Part shown: positions 52,977 through 61,725 of the stretch, one piece after another
Numbering within the stretch: position 1 is the stretch's first letter
Layout of the letters: the number at the start of each line of letters is the position of its first letter
Source of the DNA: an uncultured Odoribacter sp.
GTDB taxonomy: Bacteria > Bacteroidota > Bacteroidia > Bacteroidales > Marinifilaceae
Assembly (NCBI GenBank): GCA_910589025.1
Contig: CAJURM010000003.1
Span: 62,001 to 126,000, forward strand
Direction: 5' to 3'
Length of the DNA stretch: 64,000 nucleotides
Made by a program: the position numbers and the translations under genes
Notes under the pieces: generated by a model
What the model saw: only the letters and a program-made list of their open reading frames with translations
The model's database searches: none
What the model was told of the DNA's origin: nothing

Positions 52977-53144
52977 TATCCGCGTGTATAATCGTTTTTA
53001 TTTCAATTGGGTAAATTTACCGAAAAAAAACGTATAAATGCAAAATTCTGCTTAAATAGTTTGGAGTATCGGGTTTTTCATCCCGGATGTATCGTATATA
53101 TCGATGTCAGCACCCCTTTGGGTTGTTCAGGGCATAAGCCGGAA

Positions 53145-53633
53145 TTATCCCGGAAGTTTTTTCACCGTCAGGGGGTCGTTGCATTCGGCAAAGAGCTGGG
53201 AGATGGGTTTGTGGAGGAGGGGGTGGACGAAACCGGGCATTATTTCGTTGAGGGGAGCAAGGACGAAACGGCGTTCCGCTATCCGGGGGTGGGGAACGGT
53301 CAGTGAAGGGGTCCGGATGATTTCGTCGTCGCAGAAAAGCAGGTCTATGTCGATGGTACGGGAAGCATAGCGGACTTCTGACGGACGGAGGCGTCCCAGT
53401 GATTTTTCAATGGCTAAAGCCTGTTGAAGAAAAGTTTCTGGGCAAAGACCAGTTTCCAGCTGGAGGACCTGGTTCAGAAAAGGTTCATCGCTTTCAAATC
53501 CCCAGGGGGCGGTTTCATATAGAGAGGAAAAAGCGGCAAGCGTTCCCGTTTGTTGAATTAAAAGGTGTGTAGCCTGCCGGATGTATTCTGCCTTGTTGCC
53601 TGAATTGCTTCCTAAAATGACGGTGATAACCAT
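53145..53633 (-). CDS. folK: 2-amino-4-hydroxy-6-hydroxymethyldihydropteridine diphosphokinase
   Basis: The 162-residue protein has the FolK N-terminus (VTVILGSNSGNKAEYI-like) and the conserved ETAPWGFESDEPFLNQVLQLET, with AIEKSLGRLRPSEVRYASRTIDIDLLF. It transfers pyrophosphate from ATP in folate biosynthesis. It is 3 bp after the DUF4290 gene, so both are co-transcribed. The 168-bp gap to murA has no obvious terminator. Confidence 0.94.
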   Translation of the reverse strand: MVITVILGSNSGNKAEYIRQATHLLIQQTGTLAAFSSLYETAPWGFESDEPFLNQVLQLETGLCPETFLQQALAIEKSLGRLRPSEVRYASRTIDIDLLFCDDEIIRTPSLTVPHPRIAERRFVLAPLNEIMPGFVHPLLHKPISQLFAECNDPLTVKKLPG

Positions 53634-53636
53634 CGT

Positions 53637-54335
53637 TTAATTCTGGTTTTTGTTGTTCCCCTGCTGGTCGTTGTTTTTGTAATTCTTTTTGTAGTAAGTG
53701 TGGTTGTTGTTGTCCCGTTTGTTGTTTTTGATATTGTTGTTGTTCTTGACGACGGGTTTGTTGGAGCTGGGTTTGCTCTTCTTTTGCAACAGGTCTTTCG
53801 GGTTGGATAATGTCATGCCTTCCGGCAGGATAATCGGGCATCCATAATAGGCATTGATGTCGTTGTAGATCTGTTCATCCTCTACGGAATCTTTGTTCCA
53901 GGTCAGGAACGATTTTTTCATGTGGTTGGCCGTCAGTACGATAAGGGCTCTTTTCTGTTCCGGATCTTCCAGTTCCTTGATTTTGTCTATCAGCTTTTCA
54001 ACCGATTTACCGTAATGCCGGTATTTGATGTGGTTGGTGCTGTATTTTATCTTTTCCGGTTTTTCGTTGATTTTGTCTATCGAGGGCAGGGGATACGGTG
54101 TTTCAATGTCTAATTTAAAGCCTGACATGATGGCTAAATGGTCCCACAGTTTGTGACGGAAATCGGGGACGTCCCGCAGGTGGGGATAAAGATTTCCCAT
54201 CACGTCAATGACGGTTTTGGCAGCCCGGGTTCTTTCCGCCCGGTCTTCAATGGTCATAATGTGGTCCACCATCTTCTGTATGTTACGTCCGTATTCCGGT
54301 AATAGTAGCTTCTTTTTTTGGGTATTGTATTCCAT
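53637..54335 (-). CDS. DUF4290 domain-containing protein
   Basis: The 232-residue protein starts MEYNTQKKKLLLPEYGRNIQKMVDHI and matches DUF4290, a Bacteroidetes-specific helical family (RAERTRAAKTVIDVMGNLYPHLRDVPDFRHKLWDHL, split by turns). The last about 50 residues are low complexity, rich in Asn, Lys and Gln, possibly a disordered RNA-binding tail. It is the first gene before folK and lies close to murA, an association common in the phylum. Function unknown. Confidence 0.85.
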   Translation of the reverse strand: MEYNTQKKKLLLPEYGRNIQKMVDHIMTIEDRAERTRAAKTVIDVMGNLYPHLRDVPDFRHKLWDHLAIMSGFKLDIETPYPLPSIDKINEKPEKIKYSTNHIKYRHYGKSVEKLIDKIKELEDPEQKRALIVLTANHMKKSFLTWNKDSVEDEQIYNDINAYYGCPIILPEGMTLSNPKDLLQKKSKPSSNKPVVKNNNNIKNNKRDNNNHTYYKKNYKNNDQQGNNKNQN

Positions 54336-54541
54336 TTCAGGGTGTTTTTGCAGGTGCGTAGTACGCAGATTTTGTTCAATTAAGTTAAAGTCCTTTTTCT
54401 GATTCAGAGTACGAATAAATGATTTTGTTGGATTGCCGGCAGAAAAGGGTCAAAACCCGGTGCGCGTGTCGGCGGTGTTGTTTATTTATTCAACCTCAGG
54501 CTAAATATTCTGTACCAATAAGTTTATAATTTCAAGGGAGA

Positions 54542-54591
54542 ACTCCGGGAATGACCGGAGTAGTCTTTCTGATGATTACGGTACAAATATA
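54542..54591 (-). promoter_or_regulatory. Promoter element and hairpin before the DUF4290 gene
   Basis: On the minus strand TATATTTG (54584-54591) fits the -7 consensus. Downstream, ACTCCGG and CCGGAGT form a 7-bp hairpin around 54542-54561. The leader to the ATG at 54335 would be about 240 bases, long enough for regulation. Between 54336 and 54541 no gene is seen. Confidence 0.4.
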
Positions 54592-54620
54592 GGACATTTT
54601 TCCGGTTTTTCCCGTGTAGT

Positions 54621-56888
54621 TTATTCTTCTTGTATGAATAATTTTGCAAACTTTAACAAAAGGGTTTTGCTCCCCTGTCCGGCAAAAGCCACTTTGGCTT
54701 TTTTGTTTACACCCAGGCCGTCTAAGCTGAGTACTTTGCCGGGCCCGAAGGTAGGGTGGTAGATAATCATACCCGGTACGACGTGTGCCGCATCTATCGG
54801 TTTGAGTTTGGACTGGTCGACGGTGGGGATGTCGTGAACGGCTGCCGGTGTGAAAGAGACGGATTGCGGTTTCCGGAATCCGGTGGCCGGGGTTTTCAGT
54901 CTGAAGCCGGAAGATTCAGAACGGGGCGTGATAAATCCTTCCAAAAAGTGAGGGTCGATTTCACTGATGAAGCGGGAAGCTCGCGTCGGTATAATCTGAC
55001 CGTTGCGGTAACGGGAGGTGGCATATGAAATGACTGCCCGTTTTTCGGCCCGGGTCAGGGCGACATAAAACAGCCGCCGTTCTTCTTCCAGAGCCGAGGG
55101 GTTGGCTACACACTGCTGGGCGGGGAAAAGGTCTTCTTCCAATCCGGTCATGAATACGTTGGGGAATTCCAGGCCTTTGGCGGCATGTATGGTCATGAGG
55201 GTGACTTTGTTGTTGTCTTCCGGTTTTTCGCTGTCCTGGTCGGTAAGCAAGGCAACCCCCTCCAGAAATGCCGGAAGTTTGTCGTCCCTGCCTTCTTTGT
55301 AATTGGTTTCGCTGAAATCTTTGATGGCATTCAGCAATTCCTGGATGTTTTCTTTCCGGGAGATACCTTCCGGCGTGCTGTCGTTGGACAGGTCGTCAAC
55401 AATCCCGGACGATTGGGCAATGGTAACAGCCAGGTCGTAGGCATTTTCAGTAGAAACCTGGGTGGAAAAACGCTCTATCAGCAGCCGGAAATTGTTGAGT
55501 TTTGCCGCTGTGGAGGCGTTAATAACGCCGGAAATTTTGTTGAGGTTGCACAATACGGTCCACATGCTTACCCGGTGTTGCAAGGCAAGGTCCCGGATTT
55601 TGTCAATGGTGGTGTCTCCGATACCTCTCCGCGGATAGTTGATGACCCGTTTTAAGGCTTCTTCGTCGTTCTGATTGACAGACAACCGGAAATAGGCCAG
55701 CAGGTCCTTGATTTCCTTTCGCTGGTAGAAGGATTGACCGCCGTATATTTTGTAGGGGATGTTCCGTTTCCTCAGGGCTTCTTCCAGAATACGGGACTGT
55801 GCATTGGTGCGGTAGAGAATGGCAAAGTCGCTGTATTCCTGTTGTTCGTAGTTGGCCATTTTGAAAATCTCATTGGTGACCTGGAAGCCCTCTTCTTTGT
55901 CCGAAAGGGCTTTCAGCACCTTGATTTTTTCTCCTTCTTCGTTTTCGGAAAAGACCCGTTTGGGGATCTGTTCTTTGTTTTTGTTTATGATGCTGTTGGC
56001 GGCATCGACGATTGTGGTCGTGGAACGGTAATTCTGCTCCAGTTTGAAGATTTTATAGTCGGGATAGTCGTTTCTGAAATTCAGGATGTTTTCAATCCGG
56101 GCACCCCGGAAAGAATAGATGCTTTGGGCATCGTCACCTACAACACAGATGTTGCGGTGGACTTCCGACAGTTTTTTGATAATCAGATACTGGGAGTAGT
56201 TTGTGTCCTGGTACTCGTCTACCAGCAGGTAACTGAATTTGTTCTGGTATTTGTCCAGTATTTCCGGAAAATCACGGAAAAGGATATTGGTTTGCAGCAA
56301 CAGGTCGTCGAAATCCATGGCGTCGCTTTGCTTGCAGCGTAGCTGATAGTGGTTGTAGATTTCTGCTATCTTAGGTTTACGGGCTGCCTTGTCGGCTTCG
56401 ATGATTCGTGCGGACTGCGCGTACACCTGCGCGACAATCAGGTTGTTTTTAGCCATGGAAATCCGTCCCAACACATCGTTGGGTTTATAGATTTTGTCGT
56501 CTAATTTCAGGTCTTTGATGATACTCTTGATGAGGTTTTTGGAATCCTGGGTGTCGTAGATGGTGAAATTGGACGTATAGCCTAACTTTTCAGCTTCAAA
56601 ACGCAGGATTTTGGAAAATACGGAGTGGAAAGTCCCCATCCACAGGTTTGCGGCATTCTCCGATCCGACAAGTTGTGCGATACGTTTCTGCATTTCCCGG
56701 GCGGCCTTGTTCGTAAAGGTCAGGGCCAGGATTTTATAGGCAGGCACCCCTTTCCCCAGCAGGTTGGCAATGCGGTAGGTCAGTACACGGGTTTTCCCGG
56801 AACCGGCTCCGGCGATGACAAGAGAAGGACCCTCTGTATGCAGGACGGCTTCTTTCTGGTTGTTATTCAGTTCGTTTAAAAAATCCAC
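54621..56888 (-). CDS. ATP-dependent DNA helicase, UvrD/PcrA family
   Basis: The 755-residue protein holds the superfamily 1A motifs in order: Q-motif LNNNQKEAVLH, Walker A GAGSGKTRVLTYRI, TFTNKAAREM, LLVDEYQDTNYSQY, GDDAQSIYSFRGA, QNYRST, and MTIHAAKGLEFPNV with VALTRAEKRAV near the C-terminus. The C-terminal 70 residues look like the Tudor-like RNA polymerase-binding domain (GMIIYHPTFGPGKVLSLDG). It unwinds DNA during repair and replication restart. It is a single gene; the following promoter belongs to DUF4290. Confidence 0.95.
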   Translation of the reverse strand: MDFLNELNNNQKEAVLHTEGPSLVIAGAGSGKTRVLTYRIANLLGKGVPAYKILALTFTNKAAREMQKRIAQLVGSENAANLWMGTFHSVFSKILRFEAEKLGYTSNFTIYDTQDSKNLIKSIIKDLKLDDKIYKPNDVLGRISMAKNNLIVAQVYAQSARIIEADKAARKPKIAEIYNHYQLRCKQSDAMDFDDLLLQTNILFRDFPEILDKYQNKFSYLLVDEYQDTNYSQYLIIKKLSEVHRNICVVGDDAQSIYSFRGARIENILNFRNDYPDYKIFKLEQNYRSTTTIVDAANSIINKNKEQIPKRVFSENEEGEKIKVLKALSDKEEGFQVTNEIFKMANYEQQEYSDFAILYRTNAQSRILEEALRKRNIPYKIYGGQSFYQRKEIKDLLAYFRLSVNQNDEEALKRVINYPRRGIGDTTIDKIRDLALQHRVSMWTVLCNLNKISGVINASTAAKLNNFRLLIERFSTQVSTENAYDLAVTIAQSSGIVDDLSNDSTPEGISRKENIQELLNAIKDFSETNYKEGRDDKLPAFLEGVALLTDQDSEKPEDNNKVTLMTIHAAKGLEFPNVFMTGLEEDLFPAQQCVANPSALEEERRLFYVALTRAEKRAVISYATSRYRNGQIIPTRASRFISEIDPHFLEGFITPRSESSGFRLKTPATGFRKPQSVSFTPAAVHDIPTVDQSKLKPIDAAHVVPGMIIYHPTFGPGKVLSLDGLGVNKKAKVAFAGQGSKTLLLKFAKLFIQEE

Positions 56889-57083
56889 GGTCGTTTATTC
56901 TGGTCAGTGCGGTTGTCCGCTATTCTCATGCAAAATTAGAAATTTAATTTTAGAATCGGGAATAAGTGCCGTAAAAGGTCGGGGCGTATGGCAGGGCGGG
57001 CAGAAATCAAAAGTTTAAAATGGAGCTGATTTCCGATTTTTTAATTAATATTGTATGCTGAAAAACTATAAGTGTTAAAAGAG

Positions 57084-58373
57084 ATGAAGTTTTTGTGGAT
57101 ATGGTGTTTCGGATTGTTGTGTGCGTATGCCACTAAGGCTCAGGTGCCGCAGTTGGAAGGGTGTGTGTATACGGTCGAAACATTGAATACTCCGGATGGT
57201 TTTCCCTTTGTGGCAGTGAAGGATGTGACAGGAAATGGCCGCGGCGGACAGGTCCGCTTCCGTACCGGAAGCCCGGGGTGGATATACAAGTGGATGCATG
57301 AGGGTGTAGAGTATGCGTCGGGGACTTATGCTGCCGATTCGTCTTCTTTTGTTTTTCCGTTACAGGGAAACGGTGTCTATTCCGTTGTCGCGGAGAAGGA
57401 GGGAGAAGAGCCTGAGGCATCGGGAGATTTCCGCATTTTTTATGTGCATGTTCCCGAATTTGAGTTGAGTGTGGTGGAGGAGACGAAGTATGATTGTGAA
57501 GGTATCAAGTTGAGGATAGATGGTTTCCAGCCGGCATATTACTTGTATGGGGAGGATGTGCGTTATTATGGTGCCCATAGTGTCGAGTATCTTTTGTCTA
57601 CCCGCAAAGAGCCGATAATTTCGCCCGATTATTGGCGGGATGGGATGGAGCTTTATCAGACGGTGGATGACCGGGATGCACGTTATACGCTGACGGTTAC
57701 GGATAAATTCGGGTTTGCCTGGACAAGTTCGGAAGCGGAATATGTATCCGTTGTCCCGAAAGCGAAAATGAGCTTTAAATTGCTTAATACGGTAAAGGTG
57801 GACGGATACGGGGAGGATATGGGACAGGCGCCTCTGGAGGTGGAATTTACAGACGAAAGTGTGAATGCGCAGTCGTATGTGTGGTATTTGTATAAGGATA
57901 CAATTGATTTGAAAGAGAAGCTGCCCAATCTGGAAGACAGCTTGATGGATAATCGGTTGCGTTATGCCCCTGATTTTACGTATACTTATGAGCATCCGGG
58001 ACTGTATGGTGTGAGATTGAAAGTAATTAATACGGCGGGAGTGAATCATTGCTGGGATACGACGGAATTGAAAAATATAAAGGTAATCCCTTCTTTGGTC
58101 AATGTGCCCAATGTGTTTACACCTAACGGTGATGGTGTGAATGATATTTTCCGGGTGCAGATGCTCTCTGTGACCTCCTTTCATGCCGTGATTATCAACC
58201 GCTGGGGACGCAAGGTGTATGAATGGACTGACCCGGAGGGGGGATGGGATGGGAGAATCAATGGGACGTATGCCAGTCCGGGGACGTATTATTATATTGT
58301 CACGGCCCGGGGGCTCGAAAAGAACAATCCCCCGAAGTATGTGAAAAAGGGGGCTTTGTTGCTGGTGCGTTGA
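57084..58373 (+). CDS. T9SS type B cargo protein with gliding-motility C-terminal domain
   Basis: The 429-residue protein has a signal peptide (FLWIWCFGLLCAYATKA) and a beta-rich body with PKD-like segments (QAPLEVEFTDESVNAQSYVWYL). The last about 90 residues are the CHU_C/gliding-motility-associated domain: VNVPNVFTPNGDGVNDIFRVQM, INRWGRKVYEW, GGWDGRINGTYASPGTYYYIV. This marks it as a type IX secretion cargo anchored or released at the cell surface. The ATG at 57084 is used; the GTG at 57072 is upstream. The short 5' region is AT-rich. Its ligand is unknown. Confidence 0.85.
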   Translation: MKFLWIWCFGLLCAYATKAQVPQLEGCVYTVETLNTPDGFPFVAVKDVTGNGRGGQVRFRTGSPGWIYKWMHEGVEYASGTYAADSSSFVFPLQGNGVYSVVAEKEGEEPEASGDFRIFYVHVPEFELSVVEETKYDCEGIKLRIDGFQPAYYLYGEDVRYYGAHSVEYLLSTRKEPIISPDYWRDGMELYQTVDDRDARYTLTVTDKFGFAWTSSEAEYVSVVPKAKMSFKLLNTVKVDGYGEDMGQAPLEVEFTDESVNAQSYVWYLYKDTIDLKEKLPNLEDSLMDNRLRYAPDFTYTYEHPGLYGVRLKVINTAGVNHCWDTTELKNIKVIPSLVNVPNVFTPNGDGVNDIFRVQMLSVTSFHAVIINRWGRKVYEWTDPEGGWDGRINGTYASPGTYYYIVTARGLEKNNPPKYVKKGALLLVR

Positions 58374-58422
58374 AGTCATGTATAAATAAATTTAGGCACC
58401 TACCCTTTTTAAATGTGTCAGC

Positions 58423-58563
58423 ATGGCGGATGCTTTACGGAAACTGTTACACAAAAAGATTGATTTGGTGGAAGAAGGGCAATTAAAAGAGTTTGTCAGG
58501 CATTCCGCGGAACAAGATAAAATCTTGATTTGTGAGAGAGAGGCCGAATCTCGGTTGGCATGA
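58423..58563 (+). CDS. Possible 46-residue protein
   Basis: A short frame reads MADALRKLLHKKIDLVEEGQ and continues as a charged helix, ending before the tRNA-Leu terminator. It follows the T9SS gene by 49 bp. No motif is recognised, and it could be chance. Confidence 0.25.
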   Translation: MADALRKLLHKKIDLVEEGQLKEFVRHSAEQDKILICEREAESRLA

Positions 58564-58612
58564 CTTGCCAAAATCCCAGTGAAAAGGCCCCAAATGACGG
58601 AACACCAAGGCA

Positions 58613-58655
58613 CAAAAAAAAGGAAATTAAACTCTGTTTAATTTCCTTTTTTTTA
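58613..58655 (-). terminator. Terminator after tRNA-Leu
   Basis: A 19-bp perfect stem (58614-58632 with 58636-58654) with a 3-base loop TCT and flanking A/T runs. It begins 4 bp from the tRNA 3' end and ends its transcript on the minus strand; the symmetry lets it work on both strands. Confidence 0.92.
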
Positions 58656-58658
58656 GCG

Positions 58659-58743
58659 TACCCAGGGCGGGAATCGAACCCGCACGTCTGTTGAGGACAC
58701 TGGATTTTGAGTCCAGCGCGTCTACCAATTCCGCCACCTGGGC
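58659..58743 (-). tRNA. tRNA-Leu (anticodon CAA)
   Basis: On the minus strand an 85-base cloverleaf starts GCCCAGGTGGCGGAATTGGTAG (first bases shown in part), has the anticodon stem CTGGA/TCCAG with loop CTCAAAA (anticodon CAA, reads UUG), a long variable arm as in class II leucine tRNAs, and the T arm GGGTTCGATTCCC. The acceptor pairs fully except a G-U first pair. The discriminator base is A and CCA is not encoded. Confidence 0.95.
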
Positions 58744-58921
58744 AAAGAACTCGGGTGCAAAAGTAGGTAATTTTTTTATATCTGCAAATCATTTTCTGTT
58801 TTTTTGAATCTTTTATAGGATTTCTCCGTATTTATTGCTGTTCTCAATGTTCAATACTCATGTTCATGAATAGTCCCTTGCAGTTTTGACGGCAGGGGAT
58901 TATTTTTTGGTGGTTTATTCT

Positions 58922-58929
58922 TATTTTTG
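58922..58929 (+). promoter_or_regulatory. -7 element upstream of the hexosaminidase gene
   Basis: TATTTTTG fits TAnnTTTG and lies 22 bases before the ATG at 58951; no -33 element sits at a proper spacing. Confidence 0.35.
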
Positions 58930-58950
58930 CAGATATAAATTTGTTGTGCT

Positions 58951-61227
58951 ATGCGTGGTTTGTGGTATTGTATTTGTTTTGATGCCGTTTTAATTTTCTG
59001 TTGTGCGTCTTGCGGGACGGAAAAGGTGTGTAAGCAGTTGGAGGTTATTCCCGTACCTGAAAAGGTGGAATTCGGAGAAGGGGTATGTCGTCTCGATCGG
59101 CATACTTGTGTATATCTTTCTGAATTTCCAGGCGGTCGGTTTTTAGCGGAGGAGTTGGATGCCCTGACCGATTCTTTGGCCGCTTACCGTTGGGATAGAA
59201 ACAGTGGGGACTCCGGAGAGAATGATGTCCGTTTTTTGTTGGATTCCTTGTGTGGCATAGCTCCGGAGGGATATTTACTGGATATTCATTCGCAGGGTGT
59301 TGAAATTAAAGCTGCGACTTCCGCAGGGTTGTTTTATGGTTTGCAGACTTTTATGCAGATTTTGAGCGACCGGCATTTTTATAAAGAAACGGAGCAGTGT
59401 TGGCTTTTACCTGTTGTACAGATTGCCGATAAACCTGCTTTCCCGTACCGCGGACTTCATCTGGATGTGTCCCGTCACTTTTTTCCTGTTGCGTTTATCA
59501 AAAAGTACATCGATTTGATGGCTGTGTATAAATTGAACCGTTTTCATTGGCATTTGACGGACGCTGGCGGATGGCGTTTTGAAGTCAGAAAATACCCGGA
59601 GCTGACCCGTCGGGGGGCATGGCGTACGCAGGAGGATTGGAGAGTGTGGTGGAATGGCGGTGACCGGGCTTACCTGGATGAGGGGGAAGAAGGTGCATAC
59701 GGCGGCTATTATACGCAGGATGAAATCCGGGATGTTGTGTCCTATGCGGCGGCACGACACATAGATGTAATCCCTGAAATTGAAATGCCGGGACATTCGG
59801 AGGAGGTGTTGGCTGTCTATCCGCAGTTATCTTGTTCCGGGCGTGGGAAAGGTGGGGAATTTTGTGCCGGTAATGAGGCTTCTTTTCATTTCCTTGAAAA
59901 TGTATTGAAAGAGGTGATGGAACTTTTCCCTTCGGAATACATTCATATCGGAGGAGACGAGGCATCAAAAAGTGCCTGGAAAAAATGTCCATTGTGTCAA
60001 AAACGAATCCGGACAGAGCGTTTGAAGGATGAAAAAGAGCTGCAAAGTTATTTTATCAGGCGGATGGAAAAGTTTCTGACTGCCCGGGGGCGGAAGATTA
60101 TCGGTTGGGATGAAATTCTGGAGGGTGGTCTGGCTCCTGATGCTACGGTGATGTCCTGGCGGGGAGAAAAAGGAGGGATTGAGGCTGCCCGTTCGGGACA
60201 CGATGTGATTATGACTCCGGGAGGGTACTGTTATTTTGACAGTTACCAGGCGGAACCCTCTACACAGCCGTATGCCATTGGTGGTTTTCTGCCTTATCTG
60301 AAGGTGTATTCCTACCATCCGGTGCCGTCGGCATTGTCTGCGGAGCAATCCGGGCATATCTTGGGTGCCCAGGCGAATATTTGGACGGAATATATCTGTA
60401 CGCCGGAGCATGTGGAATATATGGCATACCCCCGTGTATTGGCTTTGTCGGAAGTGGTTTGGTCTCCGAAAGAAAAGAAAGATAATGAAGATTTCAAACG
60501 GCGTGTCCAGGCGCATATCTGCCGTTTGCAGCAAAGAGGGGTGAATGTCTTTCCGTTAAGTGACAGGATTGAAATGGAGATGGAAGTGGATACATCGAGA
60601 AAGCAGATCCGGGTGAGTTTTGATTCCGAAAAGTATAATCCGGAAATACGGTATACACTTGACGGCTCAATGCCTGATGCCTGCTCTGCCGTTTATGAGG
60701 GACCGTTCTGGATTGATTCGGCTCAGGTAAAAGCAGCTTTGTTCCAAAAGGGGGAAAGAAGTAAGGCTATTTCAACAGGACGTTTTGATTATCACAAAGC
60801 AATAGGTAAAAGAGTAAGCTACACCAATAGGTATAGCGGTTCCTATCCGGCTGCCGGAGATATAACACTTACTGACGGTTATCGTGGCGGACTGACATAT
60901 GGGGATGGCCGTTGGCAGGGATTTTTGAAGAATCTGGAGGTTGTGATAGACCTGGAGACGGTGCAGCCCTTGCATTCTGTGGGAATCAAATTTATGCAGT
61001 TGACAGGTCCCGGAGTATATATGCCGCAATATGTCAGGGTCAGTGTTTCGGAGGACGGGAAGAATTTTACGGAGGTTGGGCAAGTAAAGAATGACATTCC
61101 TGCTGACAAACCGGATTTGTTTTTTAAGGATTTTATTGTGGAATTTTCTGCCCGTGCCCGTTATGTCCGGATTTTTGCCCGGAAACAAGCCGGGTTTATG
61201 TTTACGGACGAAATTGTAGTGTATTGA
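58951..61227 (+). CDS. GH20 beta-N-acetylhexosaminidase lipoprotein
   Basis: The 758-residue enzyme begins with a lipoprotein signal ending CASC (Cys21), so it is probably outer-membrane anchored. A GH20b-like N-terminal domain is followed by the TIM barrel: FPYRGLHLDVSRHFFP, WHLTDAGGWRFE and the catalytic pair D336-E337 in HIGGDEASKSAW. A chitobiase-type small domain (YTLDGSMPDA) and a discoidin-like C-terminal domain (YVRVSVSEDGKNFTEVG) follow, the usual order. It removes terminal GlcNAc/GalNAc from glycans such as mucin. The downstream terminator makes it a single-gene unit. Confidence 0.93.
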   Translation: MRGLWYCICFDAVLIFCCASCGTEKVCKQLEVIPVPEKVEFGEGVCRLDRHTCVYLSEFPGGRFLAEELDALTDSLAAYRWDRNSGDSGENDVRFLLDSLCGIAPEGYLLDIHSQGVEIKAATSAGLFYGLQTFMQILSDRHFYKETEQCWLLPVVQIADKPAFPYRGLHLDVSRHFFPVAFIKKYIDLMAVYKLNRFHWHLTDAGGWRFEVRKYPELTRRGAWRTQEDWRVWWNGGDRAYLDEGEEGAYGGYYTQDEIRDVVSYAAARHIDVIPEIEMPGHSEEVLAVYPQLSCSGRGKGGEFCAGNEASFHFLENVLKEVMELFPSEYIHIGGDEASKSAWKKCPLCQKRIRTERLKDEKELQSYFIRRMEKFLTARGRKIIGWDEILEGGLAPDATVMSWRGEKGGIEAARSGHDVIMTPGGYCYFDSYQAEPSTQPYAIGGFLPYLKVYSYHPVPSALSAEQSGHILGAQANIWTEYICTPEHVEYMAYPRVLALSEVVWSPKEKKDNEDFKRRVQAHICRLQQRGVNVFPLSDRIEMEMEVDTSRKQIRVSFDSEKYNPEIRYTLDGSMPDACSAVYEGPFWIDSAQVKAALFQKGERSKAISTGRFDYHKAIGKRVSYTNRYSGSYPAAGDITLTDGYRGGLTYGDGRWQGFLKNLEVVIDLETVQPLHSVGIKFMQLTGPGVYMPQYVRVSVSEDGKNFTEVGQVKNDIPADKPDLFFKDFIVEFSARARYVRIFARKQAGFMFTDEIVVY

Positions 61228-61264
61228 CGGGTTCTTTTCCTATTCACTTCATATCTTGTGAGTT

Positions 61265-61302
61265 AAAAAGCGTTACGAATGTTAATTTGTAACGTTTTTT
61301 TT
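61265..61302 (+). terminator. Terminator after the hexosaminidase gene
   Basis: CGTTAC (61271-61276) and GTAACG (61289-61294), extended by A-T pairs and one G-U pair, form a stem of about 12 bp followed by a run of eight T. Confidence 0.8.
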
Positions 61303-61410
61303 ATTAAATCCTCAGATTTTCAAAGAAAAAAGAGTAATCTTTATGTCGGACGAAAAGGGTTATTTTAATCGGATGTAAATTGTTAATTATTAGTTTGTTG
61401 TGCTAAATAA

Positions 61411-61432
61411 TAAACGTCCGTTTTTATTGGAA
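61411..61432 (+). repeat. Left 22-bp inverted repeat of candidate invertible promoter
   Basis: This 22-base sequence (core AAACGTCCGT) is repeated exactly, inverted, at 61541-61562. The repeats end abruptly at both sides, and their separation of 108 bp suits site-specific inversion. Confidence 0.9.
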
Positions 61433-61512
61433 TAAGGATGAACAGCTGAGAGAAAAGTGAAAGAGGGAATAATATTTTGGTAACGAAAGAGTTAAAATTT
61501 TAAATGATTTCT

Positions 61513-61520
61513 TAATTTTG
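61513..61520 (+). promoter_or_regulatory. -7 element inside the inverted repeats, facing susC
   Basis: TAATTTTG fits TAnnTTTG; the predicted start near 61527 lies inside the repeats. No matching element is seen on the opposite strand between the repeats. Flipping the 61433-61540 segment would point transcription away from susC. A weak TTAAAA lies at the -33 position. Confidence 0.55.
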
Positions 61521-61540
61521 CGACCGATTAAGAAAAATTT

Positions 61541-61562
61541 TTCCAATAAAAACGGACGTTTA
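61541..61562 (-). repeat. Right 22-bp inverted repeat of candidate invertible promoter
   Basis: This is the exact reverse complement of 61411-61432. The distance from its end to the susC ATG is 163 bp. No recombinase gene is in the window. Confidence 0.9.
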
Positions 61563-61725
61563 ATTGGGTTGTTTGAAACAAACGTTTGCGATGTCGGCGA
61601 TTTTCTTGATGTGCGTTCAGATGCGGGATTTGTGCAAATCTGAAGGTTTGTGTGTAATGGCATAAAGAGAGCTGTGTAACAGACAGTATATATGATGAAT
61701 AGTTATGAATTTTAACAGTTAAATT

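Noticed and set aside
53007..53306. Plus-strand frame overlapping the folK 3' end
   Set aside because: It is antisense to folK and has no start signal or motif.
58496..58792. A minus-strand frame across the tRNA-Leu gene
   Set aside because: It is a translation of the tRNA itself and its terminator, a common false gene.
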